Shown here: one piece after another, positions 6,388 through 15,442 of the stretch
How the letters are laid out: each line of letters starts with the position of its first letter
How positions within the stretch are numbered: position 1 is the first letter of the stretch
NCBI GenBank assembly: GCA_947462815.1
Contig: CANHQR010000017.1
Location: forward strand, 1 to 60,515
DNA length: 60,515 bases
Reading direction: 5' to 3'
From: Pseudobdellovibrionaceae bacterium
GTDB taxonomy: Bacteria; Bdellovibrionota; Bdellovibrionia; Bdellovibrionales; JAMPXM01
Program-made: the position numbers and the translations under genes
The notes under the pieces: model-generated
The model's input: the letters and a program-made list of their open reading frames with translations, nothing else
Database searches by the model: none
Told to the model about the DNA's origin: nothing

Positions 6388-9093
6388 ATGAAATCTCGCG
6401 CGATTCGTCAGCTCTACGTCGATTATTTTGCCAAACACGGTCACCAGCACGTCGCCTCATCGGGTCTCATTCCCGAGAACGATCCGACACTCCTGTTCGC
6501 GAATGCGGGCATGAACCAATTCAAGAATTTGTTCTTGGGGCTCGAGAAGCGCAACTACTCGCGGGCCGTGACTTCGCAAAAATGCGTGCGGGCCGGCGGC
6601 AAGCACAATGACTTGGAAAATGTCGGCTTCACCGCTCGCCATCACACCTTCTTTGAGATGCTGGGGAACTTCTCTTTTGGCGACTACTTCAAGAAAGACG
6701 CCATTCACTTCGCATGGGAACTGCTCACCAAAGAGTTGCAAATCCCCAAAGACAAGCTGTACGTGACAGTTTTTCAGAATGACGACGAGGCGGCCGACAT
6801 TTGGCATAAGCAAGAAGGTGTGCCGCGCGAGCGAATTTACCGCTTCGGCGAAAAGGACAACTTCTGGCGCATGGGCGACACTGGGCCTTGCGGACCCTGC
6901 TCGGAGATTTTTTACGATCATGGTCCCGAGGCCGATCTGGATCCCAGTAAGCCCTCGGTCATGGGCGGCGAAGGCGATCGCTACGTCGAAATTTGGAACA
7001 ACGTCTTCATGCAGTTCAACGAAGACGGCACTGGTCAAAAGCCGCTGCCGAAGCCTTCTGTGGACACGGGTGCAGGTCTTGAGCGCTGGGCTGCTATGCT
7101 GCAAGGAAAGCCCAACAACTACGACACGGATTTGTTTCTACCGATCATCTCCAAGGCCGCGCAAATCTCTCGCCGAGATTATGTGACCGACTACAAAGTT
7201 CTCGCTCGCCACGCCGAGGCTCGCGACATCACTTCCGCCATGCGCGTGGTCGCCGATCACTCGCGCGCCACCGCGTTTTTGATGGCCGATGGCGTGCTGC
7301 CCTCGAACGAGGGCCGCGGCTATGTTCTCCGCCGCATCATGCGCCGGGCGATTCGCTATGCGCGGAAGCTCAGCGATGACCCCTCGCTCTTCGTACAAAC
7401 TTGCGCGGTCGTGATCGACGAAATGAGCGATGTGTATCCCGAGCTCACCCGCGGACGAGAACTGGTGCTCACCAATGTTCGCGATGAGGTGGCGCGCTTC
7501 CTCACGACTCTGGATCAGGGTACCCACATTCTCGAAGATGCGATGAAGAAGCTCAGCACGCGCGGGGCCAAGACACTCGAAGGTGATGTGATCTTTAAGC
7601 TTTACGACACCTTCGGCTTTCCGATGGATCTCACGCGCCTCATGGCGCAGGAGAAAGGTTTCGCCATCGATGAGGCGGGCTTTGAGCGCAAGATGGATGA
7701 AGCCCGAGCCAAGTCGGCCCAAGGCGCCAAGTTCAAAACTTCGGCCGATGCCAAACATTTGATCGAGTTCGCGCAGTCGGTGAAGTCCAAGAGCGGCGCC
7801 ACGCGCTTCAATGGTTACGAAAGAACCTCCAGCGAGGCCCGCGTTCTCGCGCTTTCCGATGGCAAGCAGATCGTCAACGAACTCAAAGCTGGCCAAGAAG
7901 GCTTAGCGATTTTCGATACCACACCTTTTTACGCCGAGGGCGGCGGTCAAGTCGGCGATCGCGGTGGCCTCAGCACCGGTGCCGGTGCGACCAAAGCCGA
8001 AGTTCTCGATTGCACCAAGCAGGACGAGATGCACGTGCATCACCTGCGCGTGTCCCAAGGCGGACTCACCGCCGGAGCGACGGTTCAACTTGAGGTTGCG
8101 GTCAGCCGCCGGCGAGCCACGGCGAACAACCACTCCGCAACTCATCTTCTGCATGCGGCTCTCCGACAGGTGCTCGGCACGCATGTCACACAGGCCGGCT
8201 CGCTGGTAGAGGCGGAGCGCTTGCGCTTTGACTTCACGCACGGCAAGGGACTGACCCGCGATGAGATCTCACGCATTGAACGGCTCGTGAACGACGAGAT
8301 CGCTGCGGGCCGCGACGTGAGTTCCAAATTGATGGCACACAAAGATGCCCTCGCTGCCGGAGCCCTCGCTCTATTTGGCGAAAAGTACGGCGACGAGGTT
8401 CGCGTCATTCAGATGGGTGGGTTTTCGACCGAACTGTGTGGCGGAACGCATGTCTCCAACACCAGTCAGATCCGCCTGTTCAAAATTTTGAGTGAAGGTG
8501 GAGTCTCCGCAGGAGTTCGACGGATCGAGGCCACGACGGCAGAGCGAGCGCTCGAGTATCTCGAGGCTCATGCTCAGGAAAATATGATCGCACGCGAAAG
8601 TGCAGGACTCGCGGCGAGCACTCCGGCTCGCGATGCCGATGTGTCAGTCGCCCAAGTTCTGGCAGGACTACGCGAGCAAGTGAAAGAACTCGAAAAACAA
8701 GTGCGACAACTCAAAGGCTCGGCGATCGATGTCGACGCCTTGATCGCCAATGCGCGGCCCTTCGCGGTCGCTGGCAAGAGCGGTCGAGCCGTGATGGCCA
8801 CTCTCGAACTTGATGATCGCAATGTGATGGCGAAGCTCGCCGACCAGATCCGCGACAAACTCGGCTCAGCCGTCGTCGCCTTGGTGGGCCACAGCGGCAG
8901 TGGCAAGCACCCGATCATCGTCAGCGTCTCCAAAGATTTGGTGGGACCGGTCAACGCTGGAAAGTTACTGGGTGAGATCGCACGCGAAATGGGCGGTAAG
9001 GGTGGCGGTCGTCCTGACTTCGCCCAGGGAGCCGGAGAAAATCTCGCGCAGGCGAACACGGGCTTCGCGAAGGCCCTTGCTCTGCTCGGCTAA
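6388..9093 (+). CDS. alaS: Alanyl-tRNA synthetase
   Basis: AlaRS charges tRNA-Ala and clears mischarged Ser and Gly. The 901-residue length is typical. The start MKSRAIRQLYVDYF is the conserved N-terminus, and the ATG lies 4 bp after recX. In order: class II catalytic domain with SSGLIPENDPTLLFANAGMNQFK, RMGDTGPCGPCSEI and VDTGAGLERW; editing domain with NNHSATHLLHAAL (HxxxH zinc site, about 575-590) and CGGTHV (about 683); and the C-Ala oligomerisation domain ending in GGKGGGRPDFAQGAG. All key motifs are intact. Several antisense open frames lie within it and are shadows. Confidence 0.98.
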   Translation: MKSRAIRQLYVDYFAKHGHQHVASSGLIPENDPTLLFANAGMNQFKNLFLGLEKRNYSRAVTSQKCVRAGGKHNDLENVGFTARHHTFFEMLGNFSFGDYFKKDAIHFAWELLTKELQIPKDKLYVTVFQNDDEAADIWHKQEGVPRERIYRFGEKDNFWRMGDTGPCGPCSEIFYDHGPEADLDPSKPSVMGGEGDRYVEIWNNVFMQFNEDGTGQKPLPKPSVDTGAGLERWAAMLQGKPNNYDTDLFLPIISKAAQISRRDYVTDYKVLARHAEARDITSAMRVVADHSRATAFLMADGVLPSNEGRGYVLRRIMRRAIRYARKLSDDPSLFVQTCAVVIDEMSDVYPELTRGRELVLTNVRDEVARFLTTLDQGTHILEDAMKKLSTRGAKTLEGDVIFKLYDTFGFPMDLTRLMAQEKGFAIDEAGFERKMDEARAKSAQGAKFKTSADAKHLIEFAQSVKSKSGATRFNGYERTSSEARVLALSDGKQIVNELKAGQEGLAIFDTTPFYAEGGGQVGDRGGLSTGAGATKAEVLDCTKQDEMHVHHLRVSQGGLTAGATVQLEVAVSRRRATANNHSATHLLHAALRQVLGTHVTQAGSLVEAERLRFDFTHGKGLTRDEISRIERLVNDEIAAGRDVSSKLMAHKDALAAGALALFGEKYGDEVRVIQMGGFSTELCGGTHVSNTSQIRLFKILSEGGVSAGVRRIEATTAERALEYLEAHAQENMIARESAGLAASTPARDADVSVAQVLAGLREQVKELEKQVRQLKGSAIDVDALIANARPFAVAGKSGRAVMATLELDDRNVMAKLADQIRDKLGSAVVALVGHSGSGKHPIIVSVSKDLVGPVNAGKLLGEIAREMGGKGGGRPDFAQGAGENLAQANTGFAKALALLG

Positions 9094-9104
9094 GAGTTTT
9101 CACC

Positions 9105-9441
9105 TCAAGGCGCCGTGGAGCTTCGAGAGTCGACGGCAGGGATACCGAGGCGACTCTCGATCCCCTGCACGCGGCGTCGAAGCTCCTCATTTTCTCGCTC
9201 GAGCTGCTGAACCCGCTGCTGAGTTCGCTCTTGCTGTTCCCCAACAGATTTTAGTTCAGCGCTGAGGGACTTCAACTTCGAGGAAATTTCCGCGAGCTCG
9301 GAGAGCGCGCTTTGTACCTGTTCGCGCAGCATCTTGAGTGTCGCAACGACAGGGGCGATCAAGTGGGAGAACCGCCCTGTGGCCTAAACGGTCTTCGACA
9401 AGTTGTGTATACATGTTCTCGGCGGTAAAGTTTTGATGCAA
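9105..9441 (-). pseudogene. Degenerate C-terminal tip of an S74 chaperone/fibre gene
   Basis: Two adjacent frames on the minus strand together resemble the end of the neighbouring fibre protein. One frame gives ENMYTQLVEDRLG (about 9363-9415), like EKVYPELVETDKQG of the neighbour. The next frame gives GRFSHLIAPVVATLKML, like NYSHFVAPLIEAVKTLY, followed by a coiled coil containing VQQLERENEELRRRVQGIESRL and a stop. A one-base shift around 9365-9390 separates them, and no upstream fibre domains are present. It is therefore a broken, 5'-truncated paralogue of the S74 tip. The 85-residue coiled-coil frame (9105-9362) has only a TTG start and no ribosome binding site. Confidence 0.65.
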
Positions 9442-9447
9442 AATTTT

Positions 9448-9477
9448 GCCTCAAATATGCCGCCGAAAATTTGAGGC
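9448..9477. repeat. 9-bp perfect inverted repeat between fibre gene and tip fragment
   Basis: GCCTCAAAT (9448-9456) and ATTTGAGGC (9469-9477) are perfectly complementary around a 12-bp loop. It lies exactly where homology of the tip fragment to the fibre gene stops. No T-tract follows on either strand, so it could be a weak terminator or a relic of the rearrangement that left the fragment. Confidence 0.55.
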
Positions 9478-9487
9478 CACAACAAAG

Positions 9488-11101
9488 CTAGTCCACCGGA
9501 AAACGCACGATGAAATGTGCGTTTATTTCGATTTGAGCGACTTCTCGATTTTGTCGAGGCGAGCTTCTATTTCGCGATTCTCTTGTTCTAGTTTTTTGAT
9601 TTTTAGCTTCCAGCTGCTGAACTTTGGCATCTAAGACGGCTTTATCGGCCTTAGAGGCGATTTCTATGGCTTGAGTGCTCTGAACTGCTTCAACACCAGT
9701 TAAGCGTTTGTAGAGCGTTTTAACGGCCTCAATGAGAGGAGCAACAAAGTGCGAGTAGTTGACAGACTTCATACCCTGCTTGTCTGTTTCAACAAGCTCA
9801 GGGTAAACCTTCTCAACTTCTTGAGCAATAACACCGACTTGTTTGCGATCTCCGTGCGTCTCAGCATCATTCCAGTAGTAGCTCACACCTTGAAGATTCA
9901 AAATTTTATCAAGATCATTCTGAAGAGGTTGAACATCGTGCTTGAGTCTGATGTCTGACGAGTCAGTGATTCCATAGCCTCTGATTGTTCCATTCACATC
10001 GAGCTTGTAACTTGGGCTAACTGTACCTATCCCGACGTTGCCATTCTGTAGAACCGAGAGCCGCGGTACGTTTTCGACGCGAAGGTCAATGCGGCCGCTT
10101 GGTAGGCCGCCGTTGTGCCCGTAATTGAGTACCCCCGCGTCGGTCGCGTGATCGACAAACATCTGCACCACATTCCCCGTAGGAGCCGAGGGGTGCGAGG
10201 AAGCGATAATCCCACCGTCGGCCGCTGTCGCCATTACATGAATCGGGTGTTGCGGATTCGATGTCCCAATTCCGACGTTTCCACTTTCCGTAACTCGAAT
10301 TCGCTCCACTGAATTAGACCAAAGGGTGAGATGATTTCCTACGGCTCCGATACCTGGGCTTATTGTGGAGTTCAAATCACTAAAAATAATCGAAGCTCCT
10401 GCGGAATTCGTTCCTCTGAAGTTTGCCACTGTGTAAGAACCATTATTGGATTGGACGGTTAAGGGGAATGCCGGAGTCGCTGTTCCGATACCGACGAATT
10501 GACTTGCGGTGTAAATTCCGTCTGCAACACTTGGAGATGACAACCAGAACTGACTTCCGCTTGATCCTGTCGCCGTACAATTAATGATTTGATTCGAACC
10601 GTTGAGCTCCGCATTGATGCCGAGATTGCGCACATATTCTTTTGGACCAACAGGGTCTCCCAAGGGCTCCAAGCGAATGACCAATAACGCCCGACCTGCG
10701 GTGGGCACGGCCACATCGTGCGGCACATAGCCTCGCAGCTGCAGACTTCCGAGGCGGAGCATGTTGTTTTGAATGATGGCACCCACATCGTGCAACACAG
10801 AATTGTCCGCTCGCTTAATCTGCGTGACACTCGCTCCGGGGGCGAGGGGTGACAAACCACCCAGTGTCCTCGTACAGGCCGTGGAATCACTGAGATGACT
10901 GAGAAGCTCTGTCTCGGTAATTCGTACGGCATCACGCACTTCAACGGCTCGCTGGCCGCGCATCGATGAGGTCAGAAGCGAAGCGATGGCGATCGACAGA
11001 AAGCCGGTGATCCCGGCCACGACGAGGACTTGAATCAAACCCGAGCCTTGCCGCGAGCCCAGGAGTCTCAGGTGTAAAATCAGACGAGGCTTCTTCGACA
11101 T
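9488..11101 (-). CDS. Pilin-like anchored fibre protein with C-terminal S74 intramolecular chaperone; probable frameshift near its 3' end
   Basis: The 537-residue open frame has three parts. Residues about 17-45 form a type IV pilin-like helix (QGSGLIQVLVVAGITGF) with Gln where prepilins have Glu5. The middle has three fibre motifs: VGIGTATP, VGIGTSNP, VGIGTVSP. The C-terminus is a peptidase S74 (endosialidase-type) chaperone domain with the Ser-Asp autocleavage context SSDIRLKHDVQPL, then VGVIAQEVEKVYPELVE and NYSHFVAPLIEAVK. Such chaperones trimerise a fibre and cut themselves off. After VQQLEAKNQK the frame turns to Arg/Ser-rich sequence; one base fewer in the T6 run at 9592-9597 restores KLEQENREIEARLDKIEKSL and a stop at 9523-9525, followed at once by a hairpin. 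Start: ATG 11101 with CAGGAG 6 nt upstream. It resembles the trimeric fibre proteins described in Bdellovibrio (from memory). Confidence 0.85.
   Translation of the reverse strand: MSKKPRLILHLRLLGSRQGSGLIQVLVVAGITGFLSIAIASLLTSSMRGQRAVEVRDAVRITETELLSHLSDSTACTRTLGGLSPLAPGASVTQIKRADNSVLHDVGAIIQNNMLRLGSLQLRGYVPHDVAVPTAGRALLVIRLEPLGDPVGPKEYVRNLGINAELNGSNQIINCTATGSSGSQFWLSSPSVADGIYTASQFVGIGTATPAFPLTVQSNNGSYTVANFRGTNSAGASIIFSDLNSTISPGIGAVGNHLTLWSNSVERIRVTESGNVGIGTSNPQHPIHVMATAADGGIIASSHPSAPTGNVVQMFVDHATDAGVLNYGHNGGLPSGRIDLRVENVPRLSVLQNGNVGIGTVSPSYKLDVNGTIRGYGITDSSDIRLKHDVQPLQNDLDKILNLQGVSYYWNDAETHGDRKQVGVIAQEVEKVYPELVETDKQGMKSVNYSHFVAPLIEAVKTLYKRLTGVEAVQSTQAIEIASKADKAVLDAKVQQLEAKNQKTRTRESRNRSSPRQNREVAQIEINAHFIVRFPVD
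9501..9524 (-). terminator. Candidate terminator hairpin of the fibre gene
   Basis: AAACGCAC (9501-9508) and GTGCGTTT (9517-9524) pair perfectly around an 8-nt loop. On the fibre-gene strand the stem starts at the TAA of the frame-corrected end (9523-9525) and closes with GTGCGTTTTCC, a short T run. Its position supports the frame-corrected stop as the original gene end. Confidence 0.5.
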
Positions 11102-11220
11102 GGCCAGCTCCTGAACTGAAACTCAATTCTGAACTGGCGATCGCAGAGAATGAAGAGAACGGCGTGAAATCACGACCTCAAGTCGACTTCAAGACCTAGG
11201 TCCGACGCGAGGATCGGTGG

Positions 11221-11295
11221 CTCCCTCCATCGCCACTCCCTCCATCGCCACTCCCTCCATCGCCACTCCCTCCATCGCCACTCACTCCATCGCCA
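11221..11295. repeat. Five tandem 15-bp repeats
   Basis: Five 15-mers of CTCCCTCCATCGCCA run head to tail; the last (11281-11295) differs by one base (CTCACT). On the minus strand this change creates the TGA stop of the next gene inside the array. The repeats stay in frame with that gene and would encode Val-Ala-Met-Glu-Gly units if read through. Confidence 0.95.
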
Positions 11296-12121
11296 TGGAA
11301 TGCTGATCCTCAACGTCCTCTTCAATGGCGATCTTGATCGTTCCTCGATCTTGGGGAAACGAGTAGGCATCGTAGGGATCGCCCTCCAGATCCTCCGCGC
11401 TCAACACTTTGATCCAGGCTATGTAGCCATCTCCAAGCGTCCACGCTTTGAAATCAGGCTGATCCGAAACTAGGCGAGCTCCGGCAGGGAGCAAACCTCT
11501 CACAATCGAAACAGCGGAGGACAGAGAGTCCGCTCCAGGGCGAAGATCAAAAGAGAGGTGCTGAACAAACTCTCCGCCCTGACTATTCTCAAAAACCTGC
11601 GCATGAAAGTGACGAGTGCCCGGTAAAAACGAAGTCGAACGAATGATGTAACTCCTCCCAGTCACGGGATTCACTTCTCTTCTCGCATCCGGCTTCAAGC
11701 CCATTTCCCGCATTCGTTGCAACAAAGACCGCAAATCGAATTGCTTGCGACTGGCGTCGACCATCAGCGAGGCCAAGCGATGGCTCGCCAAAAGTTCTTC
11801 ACGCGACAACTTTTGCGTGGCCAGCGCGCGATTGAAACTTTCGTCCTCCATCGAGTTCTTCAGCGCGCTTGGGGAAACTGGAGTGGTTAGCCCGCTGAGA
11901 CCTTGCTGTTCTTTTTGAGCTCGCGGGGATGCGGCGCCGAACGACGTCAGATCATCTGAACCCGCACGACGACCTTTTGCCGACGATGTCTTGGGCGATT
12001 GATCCACACCAGCCTCAGCAAATGGCGCTTTCGATTCGCGCAAGGCGTAACCGATCAACATAAGGATCGCGAGAGTCGCCGCGACAACTCCAGAAAGTCG
12101 TCGATTCTTCATCCTTGACAT
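11282..12121 (-). CDS. Unknown membrane-anchored or exported protein
   Basis: I do not recognise this 279-residue protein. ATG 12121 is preceded by GGAGG 5 nt upstream. Basic residues (KNRR) followed by one hydrophobic segment (GVVAATLAILMLIGYAL, about 8-24) make an N-terminal anchor or signal. A Ser/Ala/Gln-rich linker follows to about residue 80. The rest looks like a compact globular domain with LASLMVDASRKQFDLRSLLQRM and a beta-rich end (TGRSYIIRS, HFHAQVFENS, DGYIAWIKVLS). The C-terminus is acidic (EEDVEDQHSMAME), and the stop codon lies in the first unit of a 15-bp tandem array. The same-strand M23 peptidase is 78 bp upstream, so the two may be cotranscribed. Confidence 0.75.
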   Translation of the reverse strand: MSRMKNRRLSGVVAATLAILMLIGYALRESKAPFAEAGVDQSPKTSSAKGRRAGSDDLTSFGAASPRAQKEQQGLSGLTTPVSPSALKNSMEDESFNRALATQKLSREELLASHRLASLMVDASRKQFDLRSLLQRMREMGLKPDARREVNPVTGRSYIIRSTSFLPGTRHFHAQVFENSQGGEFVQHLSFDLRPGADSLSSAVSIVRGLLPAGARLVSDQPDFKAWTLGDGYIAWIKVLSAEDLEGDPYDAYSFPQDRGTIKIAIEEDVEDQHSMAME

Positions 12122-12199
12122 GCACTCCTCCAGTTTCAAAATCGCCGTTGTTTGCAATCGCGAACTCAGCTGCGTGAGTTCGCGCCGGCCTCATCTCGA

Positions 12200-13573
12200 T
12201 CAGGGGACTCGGAAGCTCTTCTGCTCCCAACGCAGCATGTGCGCTGTGGGATCGATGATGTCTCGTCGTCTCTGAAAGCGATTCCCCGAGCGCTGCGAAA
12301 GCGCGCCACGGGCTTGCCCCGAGTACAGCTCAAAGTGAAGCATCGGATGACAGCATCGAGTCTTCTTAATTCGACCCAAGTCTTGACCTGCTGAAATTCG
12401 CGAGCCTGTCCCCAAGCCTCTCGTCAACTGCGGAAAGATCTCGCCGTAACGAACAACAAAACCACCCTGATGGAGAACTTCGAGAGCGTAGGTGCCTTGA
12501 TAGAAGCGATAGGGCCCTTGCAGAATTCGCCCGTCGGCCACAGCGCGAAACGGCGTCGCTTGCGGAGTGTAGAGATCGACGCCCGCGTGCAAGCGGCGTC
12601 CTCCGCTTCGGCGTGCAGCAAATTTAGTTTTGCCCTGCGTGTAGCTCGCTTGCGGACGTATGCGGATGGGGAAAACACAACACTTCGTATCCTGAAGTCC
12701 GCGAATGTCGCGACCCAAGTCCTGAACGGACGTCCTCGTTGCGGGGCGCACCGGGCCTCGCTGAGTCGAATCTGTCGGCGCCGCGGGCCGAAGCATTTCG
12801 ACGGTGCGAATGGGTGGCGTGGGCAGCATGGGCGGCGCCACGGGGCCGCCGGCCTCATGGGTTTCTTGGACAGGACCATCGCTCAATGAGCTCTCGAGTT
12901 CGTCTTCCGCATCTTCTTCGTCGTCTTCCGGCACAACCATCGGCGGCACAACCATCGGCGGCGCCGTCGAGGCTAAAGTTTGCGGGTTCGCTGTGGACCC
13001 ACTCTTCTCTCTCTCATCAATTGTCGTTGGAGATCCAGGAGTCGCAGAAGCGCCCGACCCCATTTCGCTCGGCTGAACTTCGACCGATGCAACGGCTTGA
13101 TGTGGGCATCGCGCTCGCGTCGTGACAAGCGAGAACTTGACGTAGCCTTCGCTCGGCGATCCTGAGCTTGGATTGACAATGGCTCGAGTCACATCAAGGA
13201 CTTGAATGCGCATCAAACGCATTCGCCGACCCTCACGGCGGACCGTGATTTCATTTCGTCCCCAACCCTGAAACAGTTTGATCTCCTGAAGAGGATGCAA
13301 CTGGGCGATGACGGCGCCGCGGGTGTTCATCAAGTCGACTTTCGTTGAGCTTGGCGCACATAGAACTCGCGGCATCGAGGCCTGTGCGCCATCCGTCCAC
13401 ACAAGTGACACGAGCGCCATCGATGCGACCCAAGCGAGAGATCGGCTTCGTTGCTGAGATCGACTCCGCTTTTGCGCAGACTCGAAACCTGCGGACGTCC
13501 GAGGCCCAAGGTCCCCAGCTTGATCTTCCACTTGATCCTGATGGGCTTCGCAAAATTCCGGCTGGCCAAACAT
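12200..13573 (-). CDS. M23-family (LytM/lysostaphin-like) peptidase, exported
   Basis: This is a 457-residue protein expected to cut peptidoglycan cross-bridges in the periplasm or in prey. ATG 13573 has AAGGAG 7 nt upstream. A basic stretch and hydrophobic segment (LAWVASMALVSLVW, ending AQAS, about 46-66) act as a late signal or anchor. The middle (about 190-290) is a Pro/Glu/Ser-rich linker containing a duplicated PPMVVP. The C-terminal M23 domain keeps the zinc ligands in RLHAGVDLYTP (about 330) and the HPMLHFELYSG motif (about 410). Cys pairs (TKCCVF, TRCCHP) flank the active site and may form disulfides. It ends 78 bp before the gene at 11282-12121. Confidence 0.88.
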   Translation of the reverse strand: MFGQPEFCEAHQDQVEDQAGDLGPRTSAGFESAQKRSRSQQRSRSLAWVASMALVSLVWTDGAQASMPRVLCAPSSTKVDLMNTRGAVIAQLHPLQEIKLFQGWGRNEITVRREGRRMRLMRIQVLDVTRAIVNPSSGSPSEGYVKFSLVTTRARCPHQAVASVEVQPSEMGSGASATPGSPTTIDEREKSGSTANPQTLASTAPPMVVPPMVVPEDDEEDAEDELESSLSDGPVQETHEAGGPVAPPMLPTPPIRTVEMLRPAAPTDSTQRGPVRPATRTSVQDLGRDIRGLQDTKCCVFPIRIRPQASYTQGKTKFAARRSGGRRLHAGVDLYTPQATPFRAVADGRILQGPYRFYQGTYALEVLHQGGFVVRYGEIFPQLTRGLGTGSRISAGQDLGRIKKTRCCHPMLHFELYSGQARGALSQRSGNRFQRRRDIIDPTAHMLRWEQKSFRVP

Positions 13574-14130
13574 ACTCTGACTCCTTCTGATCGAGCTCTC
13601 ATCGCACAAAGCCCATCTCAAATCTCACCAAAACAACTTTCGATACGAATGGGTCTAGACCTCGTCGCAACTTGCGATTCGGACAGCAACACGCAAACCA
13701 TCTTAGGGTCCCGCGCTCCCATCTCGAGCTCCATACGTGGGCCCAAGGATCGACGAAACAATTCTGTGCAGGAGCATCGCCAAGGCTTGGTGTAGCTAAA
13801 ATGCAGGCGACAACAAAACTTCAGGAATGGATTTCAACTCTGAGCGCAAAGATGTTTCCGGACTTTTTCGGCAATTCTCTGGAACACTCGAGCTCCGGAT
13901 CCAACTCAAAGCGCAATTCATAACTGTCGCCGAGCATTCGCTATGCCTTACCAATGACCTAACCAAACTTTGGCAAAGCCGTGGCCGACCTCAGATCAAA
14001 GTCGAGATGATCGCAGTTGTACTTCATCAAGAGTCATGTCTAAGGCAGTCTGTGGTGGTCTTGCGGACCTCGCCCTCGTGCACGAAACCGCTCAAGAGCC
14101 AAACCGATTGCCAAACTAGGAGAGGCAAAC
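13574..14130. other. Divergent intergenic region without a recognised gene
   Basis: About 555 bp between the M23 peptidase and the outer-membrane-type protein. Short plus-strand frames (13672-13923, 13827-14249) have no signal, family motif or ribosome binding site and change character where they enter the next gene. I see no clear hairpin, repeat or operator. Confidence 0.5.
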
Positions 14131-15246
14131 GTGCGAATCGCTCCGCTCACACTCCTCGCACTCTTCCTCGCCGTCGTCTCGGTCGCCGATTTGTCGGATC
14201 AAGAGTTGGCACTCCTCCACCTCTCGACCGCATGGGCCTCCGAAGTTGAAGTGCAAAGTGATTCGCAAGACGTCCAAAGATGGGCGGGAGAGAAGCCTCG
14301 CACACTCGGGCTCAGATTCGGGCTCTATACGCCGGGATCGGATTTCAATTTCCAGCCCGATCGCGGTCCCGGAGTGACCTTTGTGCCGGGCAACTCACCA
14401 CGAGTCTACACCGAGCTCAGCTACGAACGCATCGCCGTTGGAATTCAGATCCCGAGTTCGATCCAACAAAGTGAAAGCTCGGATAACTCAAGCGCCGTCA
14501 CCTCGAGTCCGAAAGGACAATCCAACTTTAGAGACTTCCAATTTCGAAGCTTCGGGCACCGGAACAATTTTGAGTTTCTTCATCAACGAGTCGACGGCTT
14601 TGCCCTACAAGATTGGCCTGATGCCAACCGGCCCGGATTTTGGCGACGCAGGGGCGACGTCCGCATCGAGATCAATCAATTCAATTGGCTTCAGAGCTTG
14701 AGCCCTGCCCATTACTCGAAGGCCATCGCGATGGATCTCAAGGGAAAACAGATAAAATCAGGGGGCGCCCTCCTCGCCTTTCTATCCGTTGGAGAGTTCA
14801 GGCTCAGCGCTGATCAAGCGCTGCTTCCCGCCGAGCTCGCGCCAACCTCAGGGGAGATCGGACAACTTCGCGGGCTCGTCAGTCAGTTCGTGTTGATCGG
14901 CTCCGGCTATGGTCACGTCCTCCCGATCACCGATTCCCTTTTTGCAGGATTCAACGTTCTCGGTGGCCTCGGTTTACGACGCCAAAAATACGAAGCCTCG
15001 GAGGTTCAAGATTGGCATTGGGGGCCAGCGCATCGAGTTGGAGTTCGCCCCATTATCGGCTTCAACGGCAAAAAATGGTTGGGCTCATTCAGTTTGCTGG
15101 TCGACTCGACAGCCTGGCGAGTCGGCGATGCTCAGTTTTCGCAAGCGACCTTTGCCCTCAAGGGCAGCATCGGTTACCGATTCGAAGACGTCGAGATTCC
15201 CTCTTATGACTTGATCGAGAATGGCCTCCGCCGTCTGATTCAGTAG
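14131..15246 (+). CDS. Outer-membrane beta-barrel-like protein (possibly DUF4421-type)
   Basis: The 371-residue protein starts at GTG 14131, with AGGAGAGG just upstream. An N-terminal hydrophobic segment (LTLLALFLAVVSVA) and an AWAS site near residue 35 suggest export. The mature part alternates short amphipathic strands (TLGLRFGLYTPGSDFNF, RVYTELSYERIAVGIQIP, FRDFQFRSFGHRNNFEFL, FNVLGGLGLRRQKYE, IGYRFEDVEIPSYD), as in small outer-membrane barrels. The YTPGSDF and RNNFEFLHQRVDGF segments remind me of DUF4421 proteins, but this is not certain. No catalytic motif is seen. Confidence 0.75.
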   Translation: MRIAPLTLLALFLAVVSVADLSDQELALLHLSTAWASEVEVQSDSQDVQRWAGEKPRTLGLRFGLYTPGSDFNFQPDRGPGVTFVPGNSPRVYTELSYERIAVGIQIPSSIQQSESSDNSSAVTSSPKGQSNFRDFQFRSFGHRNNFEFLHQRVDGFALQDWPDANRPGFWRRRGDVRIEINQFNWLQSLSPAHYSKAIAMDLKGKQIKSGGALLAFLSVGEFRLSADQALLPAELAPTSGEIGQLRGLVSQFVLIGSGYGHVLPITDSLFAGFNVLGGLGLRRQKYEASEVQDWHWGPAHRVGVRPIIGFNGKKWLGSFSLLVDSTAWRVGDAQFSQATFALKGSIGYRFEDVEIPSYDLIENGLRRLIQ

Positions 15247-15442
15247 CTTAAGTCCTTAAAGCATGACTCGACCAACATCCCCCTTCATGACTTTTTAACG
15301 ACTCATGAGGCATAAGCTTGTATCCTGAACATGGATCCCAATCGTGTCTCGTGGTCGTGTTTTCGGGCAGAGAAAAATCCTCAGCTTCGGTCGCGACCCA
15401 TTCCCCGTCGCAGACCACTTCTTGGAACAAGGCAAAGCTTCG

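Noticed and set aside
13672-14249. Overlapping short frames before the outer-membrane-type gene
   Set aside because: No start context, no signal or motif, and they overlap the supported GTG start at 14131.
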